Positions 1 through 10,336 of a stretch of DNA of 64,000 bases are shown here, in pieces (the stretch's first letter is position 1; every line of letters begins with the position of its first letter). The position numbers and the translations under genes are program-made. The notes below the pieces were generated by a model that saw only the letters and a program-made list of their open reading frames with translations, searched no databases and was not told where the DNA came from. Source of the DNA: Mantamonas sphyraenae (taxonomy: Eukaryota > CRuMs > Mantamonadidae); assembly GCA_026936335.1 (NCBI GenBank), contig JAPMXV010000008.1, positions 124,001 through 188,000 of the forward strand, read 5' to 3'.

Positions 1-759
1 TCGCCTCGTCCCGCCCGAAGCGTCGGGTCCCCGGGCTACACCAGTTTCCAGGGCGCAGCTGTTCACGACCGTTTGTACGACGAAAACGGCCGCCCGCGTT
101 CGTGGGCCGACCTCAACGATTGCGATCTGGGCGACGTCGGCGCCCGTTTGCTCGCCACGGAACTGTGCAAGCCCAATTGTGCCATCACTTGGCTCAGCAT
201 CAGCGGGAATGGCATTGGAGACGCTGGCGTGGGTGCACTTGCCGCCGGGCTGCTTCACAACACCTCTGTCACCTACCTCAATCTTGAGGGCAACCTGTGC
301 GGCGACGCAGGCGCCCTCAAACTCGCCCTCATGCTGCGCCAGAACCATACCCTGGTGCATCTCAATCTCAACGACAACACACTTACCAAACGGGGCATCG
401 ACACCCTTCTCCAGGTGGCTGCCAAGCGAGAAGACGGCGAGAAACTCGCCCTGCTTCTTGAGGGCGAAGTCGACGAGCAACAGCAGGCACAGGAAAAGGC
501 GCACGGCGACACACAGTCGACTCAGGCGATGGACACAGTCAGCAGCAGCAGCAGCAGCGACGCACCTGCACAAGCACAACGTGCACAGGCTCCCTCGAAA
601 GACAACACTGCCAAGGGCAACAAGCAAGAGACGAGCGGCGCACAACGCAAGCGTGCCAGCAGCGACTCGACCAGTGGCTGGGGATGGGCAGCTGCAGCCG
701 TGGCGGTCGCAGCCGGTGCCACGGCGGCATTTGTCCTCTCTCGCAACCAGCAGCAATGA
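1..759 (+). CDS. Leucine-rich repeat tail-anchored protein (5' partial)
   Basis: The reading frame is open from base 1 and no ATG precedes the repeats, so the gene begins left of the window; at least 252 residues are present. The first ~110 residues are ribonuclease-inhibitor-type leucine-rich repeats (ISGNGIGDAGVGALAAGL, then NLEGNLCGDAGALKLAL), as in NLR/RNH1-like proteins. A low-complexity Gln/Ser/Ala linker follows. The protein ends in a hydrophobic Ala/Val-rich segment starting GWGWAAAAVAV and a short polar tail, which looks like a C-terminal membrane anchor with the repeats in the cytosol. It ends 70 bp from the convergent SDF2 gene. The partner and role are unknown; such repeats usually bind proteins. 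Confidence 0.75.
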   Translation, partial: SPRPARSVGSPGYTSFQGAAVHDRLYDENGRPRSWADLNDCDLGDVGARLLATELCKPNCAITWLSISGNGIGDAGVGALAAGLLHNTSVTYLNLEGNLCGDAGALKLALMLRQNHTLVHLNLNDNTLTKRGIDTLLQVAAKREDGEKLALLLEGEVDEQQQAQEKAHGDTQSTQAMDTVSSSSSSDAPAQAQRAQAPSKDNTAKGNKQETSGAQRKRASSDSTSGWGWAAAAVAVAAGATAAFVLSRNQQQ

Positions 760-829
760 ACCAGTCGGTGTAATGAAGCAGAGTTTGATTTTCTTGCAGC
801 AGCGATTGTCTCTCACTGTGAGCCACCCG

Positions 830-1688
830 TCATCCCTCGGTGGCAAGGTACAACCCCTCGGCTGTCTTCCACAGGTTGTCCCTGTTCTTGGTCTTGTAGC
901 AGGTGACCTCAAACTGGCCAGGAATCGGGTTCTGGTACTGGTGCTTGTGCGAGTGCAGATAGCATTTGGTGGCCACGTGCTGCAGACGCACCGTGCTGTC
1001 TCGCTTCCACATCTTGCTCCCCTGCAGCTCCACACGCCAGTAGTCGCCCGTGTCGCCCGATCCGCCGTCGCCAAACGCACTCACCTCCTGCTGCTGCGTC
1101 AGAGGCGACTTGAAATAATGAGAGTGCAGGTTGCGGCTTGTCGACAGGTGCTCCAGACGCACCTGCTGCCCATTCTTCACCTTCTTGCCCCGTGCGCACG
1201 CTCCGTCCCGGATACCCTTGACCAGCCACAACGAGTTGGGGTCGTTGGCTCCGGGAAAACCCGTCACCGATTGCTGTCCAGATCCAGGATGGTTTCCGTA
1301 CGTCACCTCGTGGCTGTGCAGTCGTGCTCCCGTGCCCACGTGTTGCAACTGTGTCCCATCCTCCTGCGTCAGTGCTCCTGCCGCACGCCGTGTGCATTTC
1401 TTGCGTTTTCCGTCGCACCACGTCATCGTCCCTCCTGCCCTCCGCTCCGTCACCACGCCCTCCTCACGCCTGTGCACCGCCATCCTACGCATGCACACTA
1501 CGCCGCAACTCGTATCCATCTGCCCATGCCTTGCCTACCTTGATCACCGACCCGCACGTGACAAAGCTGTAATCGGCCAGGTCTTCGTCTTCGTCGTCGT
1601 CGTCGCTCTCCTGTGCGTATGCACTGTGCACACTGACCAGCAGCACACACATGCACACGACGGCCACAAACATCCACTTGTTCGACAT
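830..1688 (-). CDS. SDF2: SDF2-like MIR-domain ER protein
   Basis: Two exons on the minus strand: 1688-1539 and 1348-830 (intron 1349-1538, GTAGGC...ACAG), giving 222 residues (human SDF2 is 211). A signal peptide (MSNKWMFVAVVCMCVLLVSV) is followed by an acidic stretch and then VTCGSVIK. Across the splice the sequence runs into LQHVGTGARLHSHEVTYG, matching the start of the first MIR repeat. Three MIR repeats follow, with the family signatures GSGQQSVTG, NLHSHYFKSPL and QEVSAFG. In animals and plants SDF2 is an ER-lumenal cochaperone working with ERdj3/BiP in glycoprotein quality control. No KDEL-type tail is seen (it ends YLATEG), as expected if it is held by a partner. Its start lies 119 bp from the divergent SPFH gene. 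Confidence 0.9.
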
Positions 1689-1807
1689 TTCTCCGGTGTG
1701 TGATTCGTTTGTTGTTGGCGTGGCGCGGGCCGCCGACGCAAGCAAAACAAAGTCACCCCGCATCGCCGCATCCACCGTTCCACATACGCTCGCACGCACA
1801 CACAACC
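1689..1807. promoter_or_regulatory. Bidirectional promoter, SDF2 / SPFH gene
   Basis: This is the whole space between two divergent start codons, so it must hold both promoters. It contains GTTGG (CCAAC on the other strand) and no TATA box that I can see. Confidence 0.45.
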
Positions 1808-4716
1808 ATGCGTCGCAATCGAATGCTTCGAATGAATTCGGGGTTGATGTCTGTGGGAAGCCAGAACAGCGGTGTCGACTCGGACGAATGGGAGAGCAGC
1901 AGTGAATCAGACTCAGACTTGTCCATTGGGGCATCTGTTGCCTCGGAATCCATGTCTTTGCCCGTGATCGAACAAGAAGCCACCGGCACCGCCTCACAAG
2001 CCGGTGCCTCCTCCTCCTCCTCCGACCTCGAGGGTGGCAATCCCTCCCTCGACCTGGTCCTCCTCACATACGACCGTGAGCCGCTTGACAAGGACATACC
2101 CGAGTACTGCAACCTCGTCATCCAGGCCTGGGACCTTACTCTTCCGTCTGGCTTTGAGGTGAGCTCCTCACGCATGCCCATCGTTGCCACGCGGCGCAAA
2201 GAGGGCTTTTTGCTCAACTGCCCGCCGCGCCACATCTGCCCCACACATCCCTGACACCGACCATCGCACGCTCCACACAGGCTGTCAAGACTGTCGATGT
2301 GTCCACAGACGCTGAGCATCCATCACTGCTGCAGTACCACAGGGCCTCCAACGTGTATCATTTGTATGTGGACGTGTGGGAGGAGCGCGGACGTCTTTTG
2401 GCAGCAGCGAGTTTGTGCTCACACGGCAAATCCCCCATCCCCAACCCTACCCCCTCCGACCCGTCCTCGTTTCCTTGCACAGCAACATCCCCTCCCTGGA
2501 GCTGGCCAACGTGCGCCTCAAGGCCATCGTGCAGGATGACAAGGGAAAACGCGCCACGGTGGTGGGAGAGAGCTGCCAGTAGCGTGGGCAACGGATACGC
2601 CGGGCGAGGTCAGCGAGTTTGAAGTGCAGCGACACATCCGCAACTCGGAAGACGGAAACGTGCTGATTTTCAAGGTCCGTGTGCTGGTGATTGAGACAGA
2701 CGTGGACCAAGTCAAATCGCCAAAGAAGATGAAGACGAAGAACGGTGCTGGCAGCGGCAAAGGCGGCACCAGCCGCAAGACCACGCGGTTTGAACACACG
2801 CGTGCGGAGCTGCTACAACTGGCAGGGAGCCATGAGGAGGCGTACGTGGCCAGATCGGACGCAGCGCACACGGTGTGGGTGCAGGAGTTGCCCACGGATG
2901 CCACCAACGAAGAAGTGTGGAACTACTTTGAGGGCGCTGGGCCCATCAAGTATGTGCAGATTTTGCAGAAGCCGCTGGTGGGCATGGAAAGCGATGCCTT
3001 TGTGGCCAACACCCAGGCGGTGGTGGTCTTTACAGAGGCTCTGGGCGCAAGCAACGCCGTGGATTTTTTCCACGGCAACATGTTCAAGTCGGAAATCATG
3101 AATGTGATGCCCCTGCCCGAGTGCGGCGCCATTGTCAACGACGACAGTGCGGCGGTGGCATACAAAGAGGTGGCAGCCAGGCAGGGGTCGGACGACGACG
3201 GCGACGACGACGGAGTCGGTTCGGCAGCAAGCGGGAGTCCGCGCAGCAGCGGCGACGACCTGGGACGCCATCGCGACGGCGCTGCGTTGCTTTCTGTCAA
3301 CGAACGCACGGAGGTGGACAAGTACGAGGCGGACAAGATGAAGCGGTATCGCGATGCGGCCGGCGGCGTCGGCAGCGGGCTGGATTTGTGGTCGCAGGCG
3401 TACGAGATGCGGCAATTGGGCAAACCCGTGCCGGGATTGTCCACGCCTCCACCGGAGAGCGGCAGGGCAATGGATGCAGGACTGTCGGAGGACGGCAGCA
3501 CAAGCACGCGCTCGTTCAGCATGGTCAAGATCAGCGAGGGCAGCAACAGCAGCGTGGTGCGCGAGATCGTACGCAGTGACACGGGCAACTCGGTGGCGGT
3601 GGCCCCCGTGACAGAGTACAGCAAACACGGCGATGGTTGGTCGTGTTGGGACGCAGACGACGTGGCGGATTGTTGCAACGCATGCAATCCCATGCGGCTC
3701 AAGGAGGCAGACACCTCGGTGCAGCTGGCCGTGGCCTGCTGCTACTGCTTTGTGCTCATCATCGGCGTCATCCTCTTTGCCGTCTCCTTCCAGCTGCTGA
3801 CCCCAGCCGAGATGGGCCTCGACTACAACTCCTACGCCGTCACCATCGACGAAACAAAGGTGTACGGTGGCGGACGCCACTTTCTCGGCCTGGGCCACTC
3901 GTTTGTGCGCTACCCGTCGACGTTGGTGTACGTGGAGTTTAGTACCAACACGACCACGGCCACGTCAGGCCAATTATTTGCCGCCTCGTCGAGCGGGCAG
4001 CCCATCCTTATTACAGCCAGTGCGTACGTGCGCCTGCAGCGCGAAAACCTGGTCCGCTTGTACAAAGCACTGTCCACGGGCTACATGGCCTCGGTGGTGC
4101 GCATCTTTGCCCAGAGCGTCAAGAACGTGGCGGTACGCTTCGACACGCTGGAGTACTTTACGAACCGCACCGTCATCGGGGATGCCATGACCAGCGAAGT
4201 GCGCAAGGACCTGCGCTCCATTTACGTGGACCTCGTCGACATGCAGCTGCGTGCCATCGACCTGCCGGACAACCTTGAGGAGAAGCTGCTGACCAAGGTG
4301 GTGACAGAGAGCAGCAGGAAAAGACAAAGACGCTGGAGCAGGCCGTGTCGGTTGTACGCGCAGAGACGCGCGTCATTGAAAGCGCCGCCAACGCAACCAT
4401 CACACGCGTCATGGGCACGGCCAACGGCACTGCCATCCGTCTGTTTGCCGACGCTCGCGCTGCTGCCACTCTGGTGATGGAGAACGCACGCAAACGTGCG
4501 TTTGGCGCACTGCAGAGCAAGCTCAACTTTACCGACAACCAGCTGCGTGAGTACATGTACGTGCGCGAAGACGTGTGGGGAGCCGACCGCCTGCAGGATC
4601 TGATCCTCGGCTTTGGCTTGGATCAGATGGGCGCAGGGTTCAACGCGACCGTCAATGGAACAGCCACCGCCGCGGAGAGCAACACGCGCACGTTTATTGT
4701 GCATCCGAATGAATGA
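1808..4716 (+). CDS. SPFH/band 7 membrane protein with RRM-like domain (two frameshifts)
   Basis: Exons: 1808-2158; 2281 to 2414 (or to 2363 if the stronger GTATGT donor is used); 2483-4716; about 905 residues. The N-terminus is acidic and Ser-rich. Residues ~290-370 look like an RNA-recognition fold: TVWVQELPTDATNEEVWNYF, then AVVVFTEALGASNAVDFF. A membrane segment (AVACCYCFVLIIGVILFAV) at about residue 575 is followed directly by an SPFH/band 7 domain to about residue 800 and an Ala-rich helical tail. SPFH proteins form membrane microdomain scaffolds. Two breaks interrupt the frame: near 2566 (GGGAGAGAGC) and near 4312 (ACAGAGAGCAG). Skipping two bases at either site restores a family-like sequence, and the second then reads into a typical band 7 coiled coil. 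It could be two fused gene models, but the RRM-like and SPFH parts share one uninterrupted frame. Confidence 0.7.
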
Positions 4717-4730
4717 AAGACATGATCAGC

Positions 4731-6122
4731 TCACGTCGTGTTGATGTCTGCCAAAACCTGTCCATCCACCTCCACTCGAGCCTCGTCGCCCTGGGTATCC
4801 CACACACGCGACTGAGACCACACGACACACGCGGCGCCATGCGACAGGCCCCTCTGATGATGTTGAGCCTGGGGCCCGCTGAGAACGGTGAGGGTTTCGC
4901 CTGCCTTGAGCACACACGCACCAGGCAACGTCAGCGACAGATCGTTAGCCACGGCGACCAGCGTGCCACCAGAAAGGTCGATTTCTTCGTCGTGTTCGTT
5001 GGTGATGGTCAGCTTCTCCTGAACGACGTCGAGGCTGAGGTGCAGGCGATGGTCGCTGCCTCCCTGGTGCACACGGCTGATGCACTGGTCGTGCAAGTCA
5101 TACAGCGCCGCCGTGTCCCCGTGGTTGTTCCACATGTAGCGCCTCGTCCACACCAGATGGCCCTCTTTGCCCTGGTGCTGATTTGCCTCGCGCCCGCTCC
5201 AAACACACAGCTTGCCACCCGCGGCCACAGACACCCCAGCCTGGAAATGAAAGGTTTGGCTGCCGGTTACACTCTCCAGTCTCCACCCTTCCAGGCTCAC
5301 GTCCTCACTCCCGTGGTTGGCAATTGTCACACACTCGCGTTCCAGATCCAGGTCTGCCACCGTCACGGAGGAAAACTCGGCACTGGTAAAGTCAAACGCG
5401 TCCACCTCCCTGCCCATCTCGTCGTACAATGTGACATGTTCCTTGCGTGGGTCGAAAACCTGCGTGTCGCTGACGGCAATGTCTGTGGGTGGGTCGTGGC
5501 GCAGTCGCGCGTTCTTTCCAAACCACAGACGCACGTCTGCTTGCGCCTCCACCTCCACACTCTCCTCAATGGACGCCGAGGGCGCACCGGCCTCGTCGTC
5601 CCGTGCCGCAATGGCCCAGCCACGCAGGTCCACGCGCTGCCGCGTGCGCAGGTGCAGTAGGGCCTCGCCGTCGGTGAGGTTGAGCGATTCGATCTGCACG
5701 GCAGCGTCCTCCTGCGCCGCCTCCAGCTCCGACGCCACCCGTTGACGTTTGAAGCCGTGGTAGTTGCCCACGTGGGTCATATGCACCACCTCGCCGTGTC
5801 GGTTGCACAGGTTGACGATGTCTTCGTTGTGCAGGTTCCACTTGGCCACCGACGCCGTCCAGTGCAGCGACGGCCGCTCCGGTGCGTACTCTCGTGTGGG
5901 ACACACCACCACATCGAGGGTATGGCCATGGAGCAGGGACAGCGAGGACGGAAACGTGAACCGTCTCGACTCGTGGGCTGGAAACACAAGCGACCAGCCG
6001 CTGAGCAGCAGATCCAACGTCGTGCCGTTGTCCACACGCAGCACCAGTTCGCCATCCGTGTGCCTTTCCACACACAGAGTCACCGCGTCGTGGTGCACAT
6101 CCTCCAGCGAGCGTTTTGACAT
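4731..6122 (-). CDS. Protein of four lamin-tail-like domains
   Basis: An intronless gene of 463 residues starting MSKRSLEDVHH. Four beta-sandwich units occupy roughly residues 10-110, 140-240, 245-355 and 357-460. The third and fourth carry the clearest lamin tail domain (LTD) signature: a first strand of type LEGWRL, then WTRRYMWNNHGDTAALYD and WSQSRVWDTQGDEARV. There is no coiled-coil rod, signal peptide, membrane segment or CaaX box, so it is not a true lamin. LTDs occur in metazoan lamins and in diverse bacterial and protist proteins, often in repeats and sometimes linked to nucleases or DNA. It is convergent with the SPFH gene (14 bp between stops) and divergent from the pseudouridine synthase. 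LTD identity rests on pattern; function is unknown. Confidence 0.7.
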   Translation of the reverse strand: MSKRSLEDVHHDAVTLCVERHTDGELVLRVDNGTTLDLLLSGWSLVFPAHESRRFTFPSSLSLLHGHTLDVVVCPTREYAPERPSLHWTASVAKWNLHNEDIVNLCNRHGEVVHMTHVGNYHGFKRQRVASELEAAQEDAAVQIESLNLTDGEALLHLRTRQRVDLRGWAIAARDDEAGAPSASIEESVEVEAQADVRLWFGKNARLRHDPPTDIAVSDTQVFDPRKEHVTLYDEMGREVDAFDFTSAEFSSVTVADLDLERECVTIANHGSEDVSLEGWRLESVTGSQTFHFQAGVSVAAGGKLCVWSGREANQHQGKEGHLVWTRRYMWNNHGDTAALYDLHDQCISRVHQGGSDHRLHLSLDVVQEKLTITNEHDEEIDLSGGTLVAVANDLSLTLPGACVLKAGETLTVLSGPQAQHHQRGLSHGAACVVWSQSRVWDTQGDEARVEVDGQVLADINTT

Positions 6123-6139
6123 CCGCGGGTCGTTGTGTG

Positions 6140-7128
6140 ATGGTCTGGCCGCGCACGGGGGCCCCCAGCCATTCCCGCCTCACTTTCTCCTCCTTTGTCC
6201 TTGCCAACCCGCCGCCGTCGATGTCATCATCTGCCATGCGACGTGTGCCGTCGCTGCGCAAGCGTGTGTTGTATGCAGACAAGCATGTGATGGCGATTTC
6301 CAAGCCGTACGGAGTGGCGACCCAGGGAGGCAGCAAGCAAGGGGAACGACACATTGCAGCTGCGTTGGACAGCCTGCGCATGGGCGACGAGGACGAACCG
6401 CCACGTTTGGTGCATCGTTTGGACAAACACACGACGGGTGTGTTGCTTCTGGCACGCACGTCGGTGGGTGCCAAGCGTCTCACCAAGGCGCTGGCCACGC
6501 AACGCATCGCCAAAACCTACGCCGGGGTCGTGCTTGGCTGTCCGCCACAGCGACAGGGAGTGGTGCGAGCCACGGTGGACAAGGGTGGACGCATGGGTCA
6601 CCGAAAGATGCAAGTGGTGGTGGGGACCGGCTCCCACAACGATGGCAAACACATCACACACTACCGGGTGTTGGACACACGCACGCCAACGCAGCAAGCA
6701 TGGTGGTGTTTCGTCCAACCACTGGGCGCAAGCATCAGGTGCGCGTGCACACGGCGTCTGTGCTGGGCTGCCCGCTGCTGGGCGACCGCAAGTACGGCTT
6801 CAGCGACGGCATGAACCAAGACACGCGCCACCTGTTCCGTGGAAGGCCCTCCCATGAGCCGCAACTCCATCTACACGCCCTTCAAGTGTCCATTCCATTT
6901 CTCTTTGGCGCCCACGAACCCCTGTCCGCCTCCGAACTGGATCGCCACGGCCTGGCCTACCTCAACCGCACCGACATTGTTGTGGACCCGTCCGCACGCA
7001 CCCTCACCATCCGCTGTCCCGTACCGGCACACTTTGAACGCACCGCTCGGCTATTTGGGTTTGCCGACCCCATGGAGGCAGTGTTGGCGGAGGAGTTGCA
7101 GGACGGGGTGACGGAAACAACGCTCTAG
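6140..7128 (+). CDS. RluA-family pseudouridine synthase (frameshift)
   Basis: Makes pseudouridine in rRNA or tRNA. The catalytic motif is clear: RLVHRLDKHTTGVLLLA, in which the Asp of HRLD is the nucleophile. The later family motif PTTGRKHQVRVHTASVLGCP and the LLGDRKYG turn follow. Two starts are possible: ATG 6140 adds a 27-residue Arg/Ser-containing leader that could be a mitochondrial presequence, and ATG 6221 begins just before the core (about 328 or 301 residues). No S4 domain is seen, as in eukaryotic RPUSD-type enzymes. The frame breaks at about 6691-6700 (GCAGCAAGCATGG), between the two halves of the catalytic fold; a two-base skip or one added base repairs it. The gene is convergent with the SGNH-like gene. 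Confidence 0.8.
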
Positions 7129-7152
7129 CAGTGCATTGGTTGCCACCCGCCC

Positions 7153-8281
7153 CTACCTCTCTTTACCCAATCCAGGCACATTGGGTGTAGGTGCGGCTGC
7201 CGCCCTGGCGTGTGCACCGAGCGACAGTTGCTCCTTGAGGGCGTCAAACTCGGTTTTCACCATGCGATTGCACAGCCGATCGAGCCACACCAGCGCCAAT
7301 TGTTTGTATCCATCGCCCGAAGGCATCCATGGTGTGCGTCCAGAATACAAAGCCTCGCCGTCGCGCAGTCTCGAGTCGCGCATGTCCACTCCCAGCAGCA
7401 CATTCGGCTCCCCAAACGCAGCCTGCAGCTCTGCATCCTCGTCGTCCTCCTCCTCCTTCTCGCGCCCGCTGCCACCTCGCTTGCCCCGTCCCCGTTTGGA
7501 AGCCGAAGCCGATGACGATGATGATGATGACGACGACGATGACGCTTGGGCATCCTTGGATGCCTGTGCGTCGGCGTGTTTGGCGGCCTCGGCAGCTGCC
7601 AGGGCAGCGTTCTTGAGGCGTACGTTGCGCACGGCGTTGCGAGGCAGGGTGTGTGCACCGTGGCGAGGAAGGGTGCTGTACTCGGGCCAGGTGCTGACAA
7701 AGACGGTCTTGCCCATGGCGGCGAGGGCACGCGCGATTGCCAGCTGGTTGTGCAGGGAGTCGGACACACCCACGCCTCGTTCGTTGTCCGCGTAGCCAAA
7801 CATGAGCAGGACCACAGAGGCGTCGTACAGCTGCGACTGGTCTGCCGCAAACGTGCTCTCAAACAGGTTGCTTCCAGCTGGCAAGAGACCCCCGAGGACG
7901 CCGGATGACGCGGCGGTGCCGGCGGCGTCGGCCGTGGGAAGCCAGTCCGCCGTGGTGCTGCCCACCACACCTGCGTTGTGGAAGGTCCATGCACACTTGA
8001 CCTTGGGACGCAGTCGTGGCAGGTGCCTGGCCAGGTGGCGAGCTAGGCCAGGCACGCGTCCGGGCGTCACCAGGTCACCCAGACCCGCTGCCCATTCGTC
8101 GCCCACCACCACCACCTTGTGGTAGGTCGGCGACTCCAGACCAGCCGACCCCTGGCTCAGGAACTGGTTCAGACGAAGCCAGTACACAGACAGCCATTGC
8201 AACCCCGACGCGCCCACGTACCCAAGCAGACTAAATCACGCGCACAATCGGCGACAGCAGCGTCTCCAGCAAACCCGCCAT
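7153..8281 (-). CDS. SGNH/GDSL-hydrolase-like protein, active site apparently lost
   Basis: About 375 residues from ATG 8281-8279 (MAGLLETLLSPIVRVI). One extra T near 8235 (ATTTAG) would otherwise stop translation; skipping it continues into a hydrophobic segment (LLGYVGASGLQWLSVYWL) that may anchor or export the protein. The fold follows SGNH order: first block VVVVGDEWAAGLGD, a FHNAGVVGST block, a LLMFGYADNE block, and a last block MPSGDGYKQLALVWLDRL. The nucleophile position of GDS is Glu here and the usual Asp-x-x-His before the last helix is absent, so hydrolase activity is doubtful. A poly-Ser and basic/acidic insert (about 7455-7560) interrupts the domain. Family assignment is inferred from motif order. 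Confidence 0.6.
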
Positions 8282-8301
8282 CGGCCAATGGTTGGTTGAC
8301 G

Positions 8302-9026
8302 ATGCGCGAGTCATCTTCCCAGGTTTCACTCACTCACCCTCCCTCCCCCCCCCACCTCCCCCATTCCTCAGAATCGCACGCAGGAGATACTGCGTATCAA
8401 CGACCGGGAACTGGAGCTGGGTCTGTGCGGCACCAGCGGATCCTGGCACGCAGAGTACCGTGGCTGTCCGTACATTTTCGTGGGCGGCTTGTCCTTTCAA
8501 CTCACCGAGGGCGACCTGGCCGTGTGCTTCTCTCAGTTTGGTGAGCTGTTCCACTGCCGTCTCGTGCGTGACAAGGAAACCGGCGAGAGCAAAGGGTTCG
8601 CCTTTCTCGGCTACGACGACGTCCGTAGCTGCGTCCTCGCCGTCGACAACTTTAACGGGGTCAAACTTGCAGGTCGTATGATCAGCGTCGACCATGCCGC
8701 CAACTACGAGCCACCCGAAGAGGAGGAGGAGGAGGACGAGGAAGGAGGAAGAGGAAGAGGAGCGGCAGGCGGCGGAAAGTGCGTCCCTGGACGACGCAGC
8801 AGATGCACAAAGCAAAGCGGAGCGCAAGCAGAGACACGCAGAACGCAAAGCACGCAAGGAGGAGCGTAGGCGGAGGCGGGAAGCAAAGCAAAAGCGGCGT
8901 GCAGAGCGAGCCAAACGCAAGCAACTTGCCCATCTGGTGGAAGACCAAGACGACGCAGGCGCCCCAGCTGCCAAACGGCAACGACACGACAGCGACGATG
9001 ACAGCGGAAGCAGCGACGATGAGTGA
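8302..9026 (+). CDS. RBMX2: RBMX2/Ist3-like splicing factor (frameshift)
   Basis: Proposed exon 1, 8302-8322, encodes only MRESSSQ; the intron 8323-8371 is short with a strong C/T tract; exon 2 starts at 8372 with NRTQEILRINDRELELG, matching the conserved N-terminal helix of RBMX2/Ist3. The RRM (about 8474-8700) has RNP2 IFVGGL and RNP1 KGFAFLGY, followed by the family-specific LAVDNFNGVKLAGR and SVDHAANY. Ist3 in yeast and RBMX2 in humans belong to the RES/Bact spliceosome complex. After the RRM comes an acidic run. An extra G near 8742-8748 (GAAGGAGGAAG) breaks the frame, and beyond it the next frame gives an Arg/Lys/Glu-rich tail ending DSGSSDDE. Exon 1 is the weakest part, since it starts 20 bp from the divergent gene. 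Confidence 0.8.
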
Positions 9027-9063
9027 CACGGGAAGTGATGATAATCGACACATTGCATTGCCC

Positions 9064-10247
9064 TCAGCACAGACAGCCGTCTTCGTCTTCCTCCTCCTTC
9101 AGCGTCAAGCCCTTCTCGCCGCTGGTCGTGTTGGAGCCCAGCGAGGTGGGCAGCATGTGCGATACCAGTTCGGTGGCCGCCTTGTTGATGTTGGTGTTCT
9201 CCTTGGCAGACGTGAGGAACCTACGTGTGTGTGTGTGTGTGCGTGTGTGTGTGCGTGCAAGCGTGTGTCAGACAACCATGGCACCACCCCCTTCCCATCT
9301 CATTCACATTCACCCATCATTCATCCAACACCACACAGACACACGCATGTGTCTGTGCCACTGCTTTGCAGCGTTTGCGCACAGCCCAACCGGCACGTAC
9401 CAGCCAACAAAGTTGTGGTCTTTCACAAAGGCCTCCATCTCGTGCTCGGTCTTCACCATGCCGTCCTTCGCCAGGTCCGACTTGTTGCACAGGAGCACTA
9501 CAGGGATGGGTTTGTCGTCTGGAAGGAACACCTTCTCGTCAATGTCCTCCTTCCACGTAATGGCGCCCTCAAACGTCGACGGCCGAGTCACATCGTACAC
9601 CACAAAGCCGCCCACCGCTTCCTTGTAGAACACGCGCGTCATCTTGCCGAAGCGCTCTTGTCCTGTTGCAAACACACACCAATCCCATTGCACGCCCATC
9701 GTTGTTCGCGTCCACCCTCGTACGTGTCAGCATAGTCATCTTGCTCACCATGCACAAGGGGCCTTCTCTGCCCGAAAAGGCAGAAAACGAAATGAAAAAA
9801 GCCCTCCCGCAGCCACGCCTGCCCTCCCTTGCCTCGCAACACATTCCGTTGCCTCACTGCACCACCCACAGGGGCTCGTCCCTCGTTCTCTCTACCCGCT
9901 CCTCCTTACCTGCAATATCCCACAGCTGGAGGCGCACGATCGTGTTGGTGTCCCAGTGAATCACCTTCATGGCAAAGTCCACGCCAATGGTGCTCTTGTA
10001 ATCCAGCGAGAAAACATTGTGCACATATCTCTTCACAATCGACGTCTTGCCCGTGCCTGCGTCTCCCACAATAATAACTTTGAACAACAGCTCTTCCGGC
10101 ACGTCGCCGTCCACGCCAGTTTCGGTAGAGCTCTGTGCCCGACAAACGCCCCCATCCCGGGTCAGTGTCTGCCCTCTCCTCTCCTCTTCTGCCCCTGCAC
10201 CGGCCTCATCCACACCCGGCCTCTTCTTTCTCCTCATCGCTTACCAT
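9064..10247 (-). CDS. RAB32: Rab32/38-family small GTPase
   Basis: Four exons: 10247-10245 (the ATG alone), 10132-9910, 9662-9401 and 9220-9064; 214 residues. The tiny first exon is inferred: GTAAGC follows the ATG and ACAG precedes AGCTCT, giving MSSTETGVDGDVPEELLFKV. G motifs are complete: GDAGTGKTS (P-loop), TIGVDFAMKV (switch I), WDIAGQERFGKMTR (switch II), NKSD and TSAKEN. WDIAGQERFGxMTRVFYKEA with FKDHNFVGWF-type sequence is the Rab32/38 signature, whose members direct traffic to lysosome-related organelles. Ala replaces the second Gly-loop residue usual in the family (GDAGTGKT). It ends DGCLC, a CxC double geranylgeranylation site. The third intron has a GT-rich run. Divergent partner: the acyl-CoA-binding gene, 89 bp away. 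Confidence 0.9.
9223..9257. repeat. GT-rich simple repeat in Rab32 intron
   Basis: A run of GTGTGTGTGTGTGTGCGTGTGTGTGTGCGTGC next to the last acceptor of the Rab32 gene. It is simple sequence with no other signal. Confidence 0.85.
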
Positions 10248-10336
10248 GCTGTTTGGGATTGTTTGCTTGCTTGGGGAAAAGAGTGGCCCGGCGCTCGCGC
10301 TCGCCCAACTCCAACACCCGCTTTCCACTCCTCCAC
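10248..10336. promoter_or_regulatory. Bidirectional promoter, Rab32 / ACBD
   Basis: An 89-bp spacer between divergent start codons with C/T-rich sequence and two CCAAC-type pentamers near 10310 (CCCAACTCCAACACCC). No TATA box is seen. Confidence 0.45.

Noticed and set aside
2364-2482. A programmed frameshift between exons 2 and 3 of the SPFH gene
   Set aside because: An ordinary short intron (GTGCTC or GTATGT donor, CACAG acceptor with a pyrimidine tract) joins the frames correctly.
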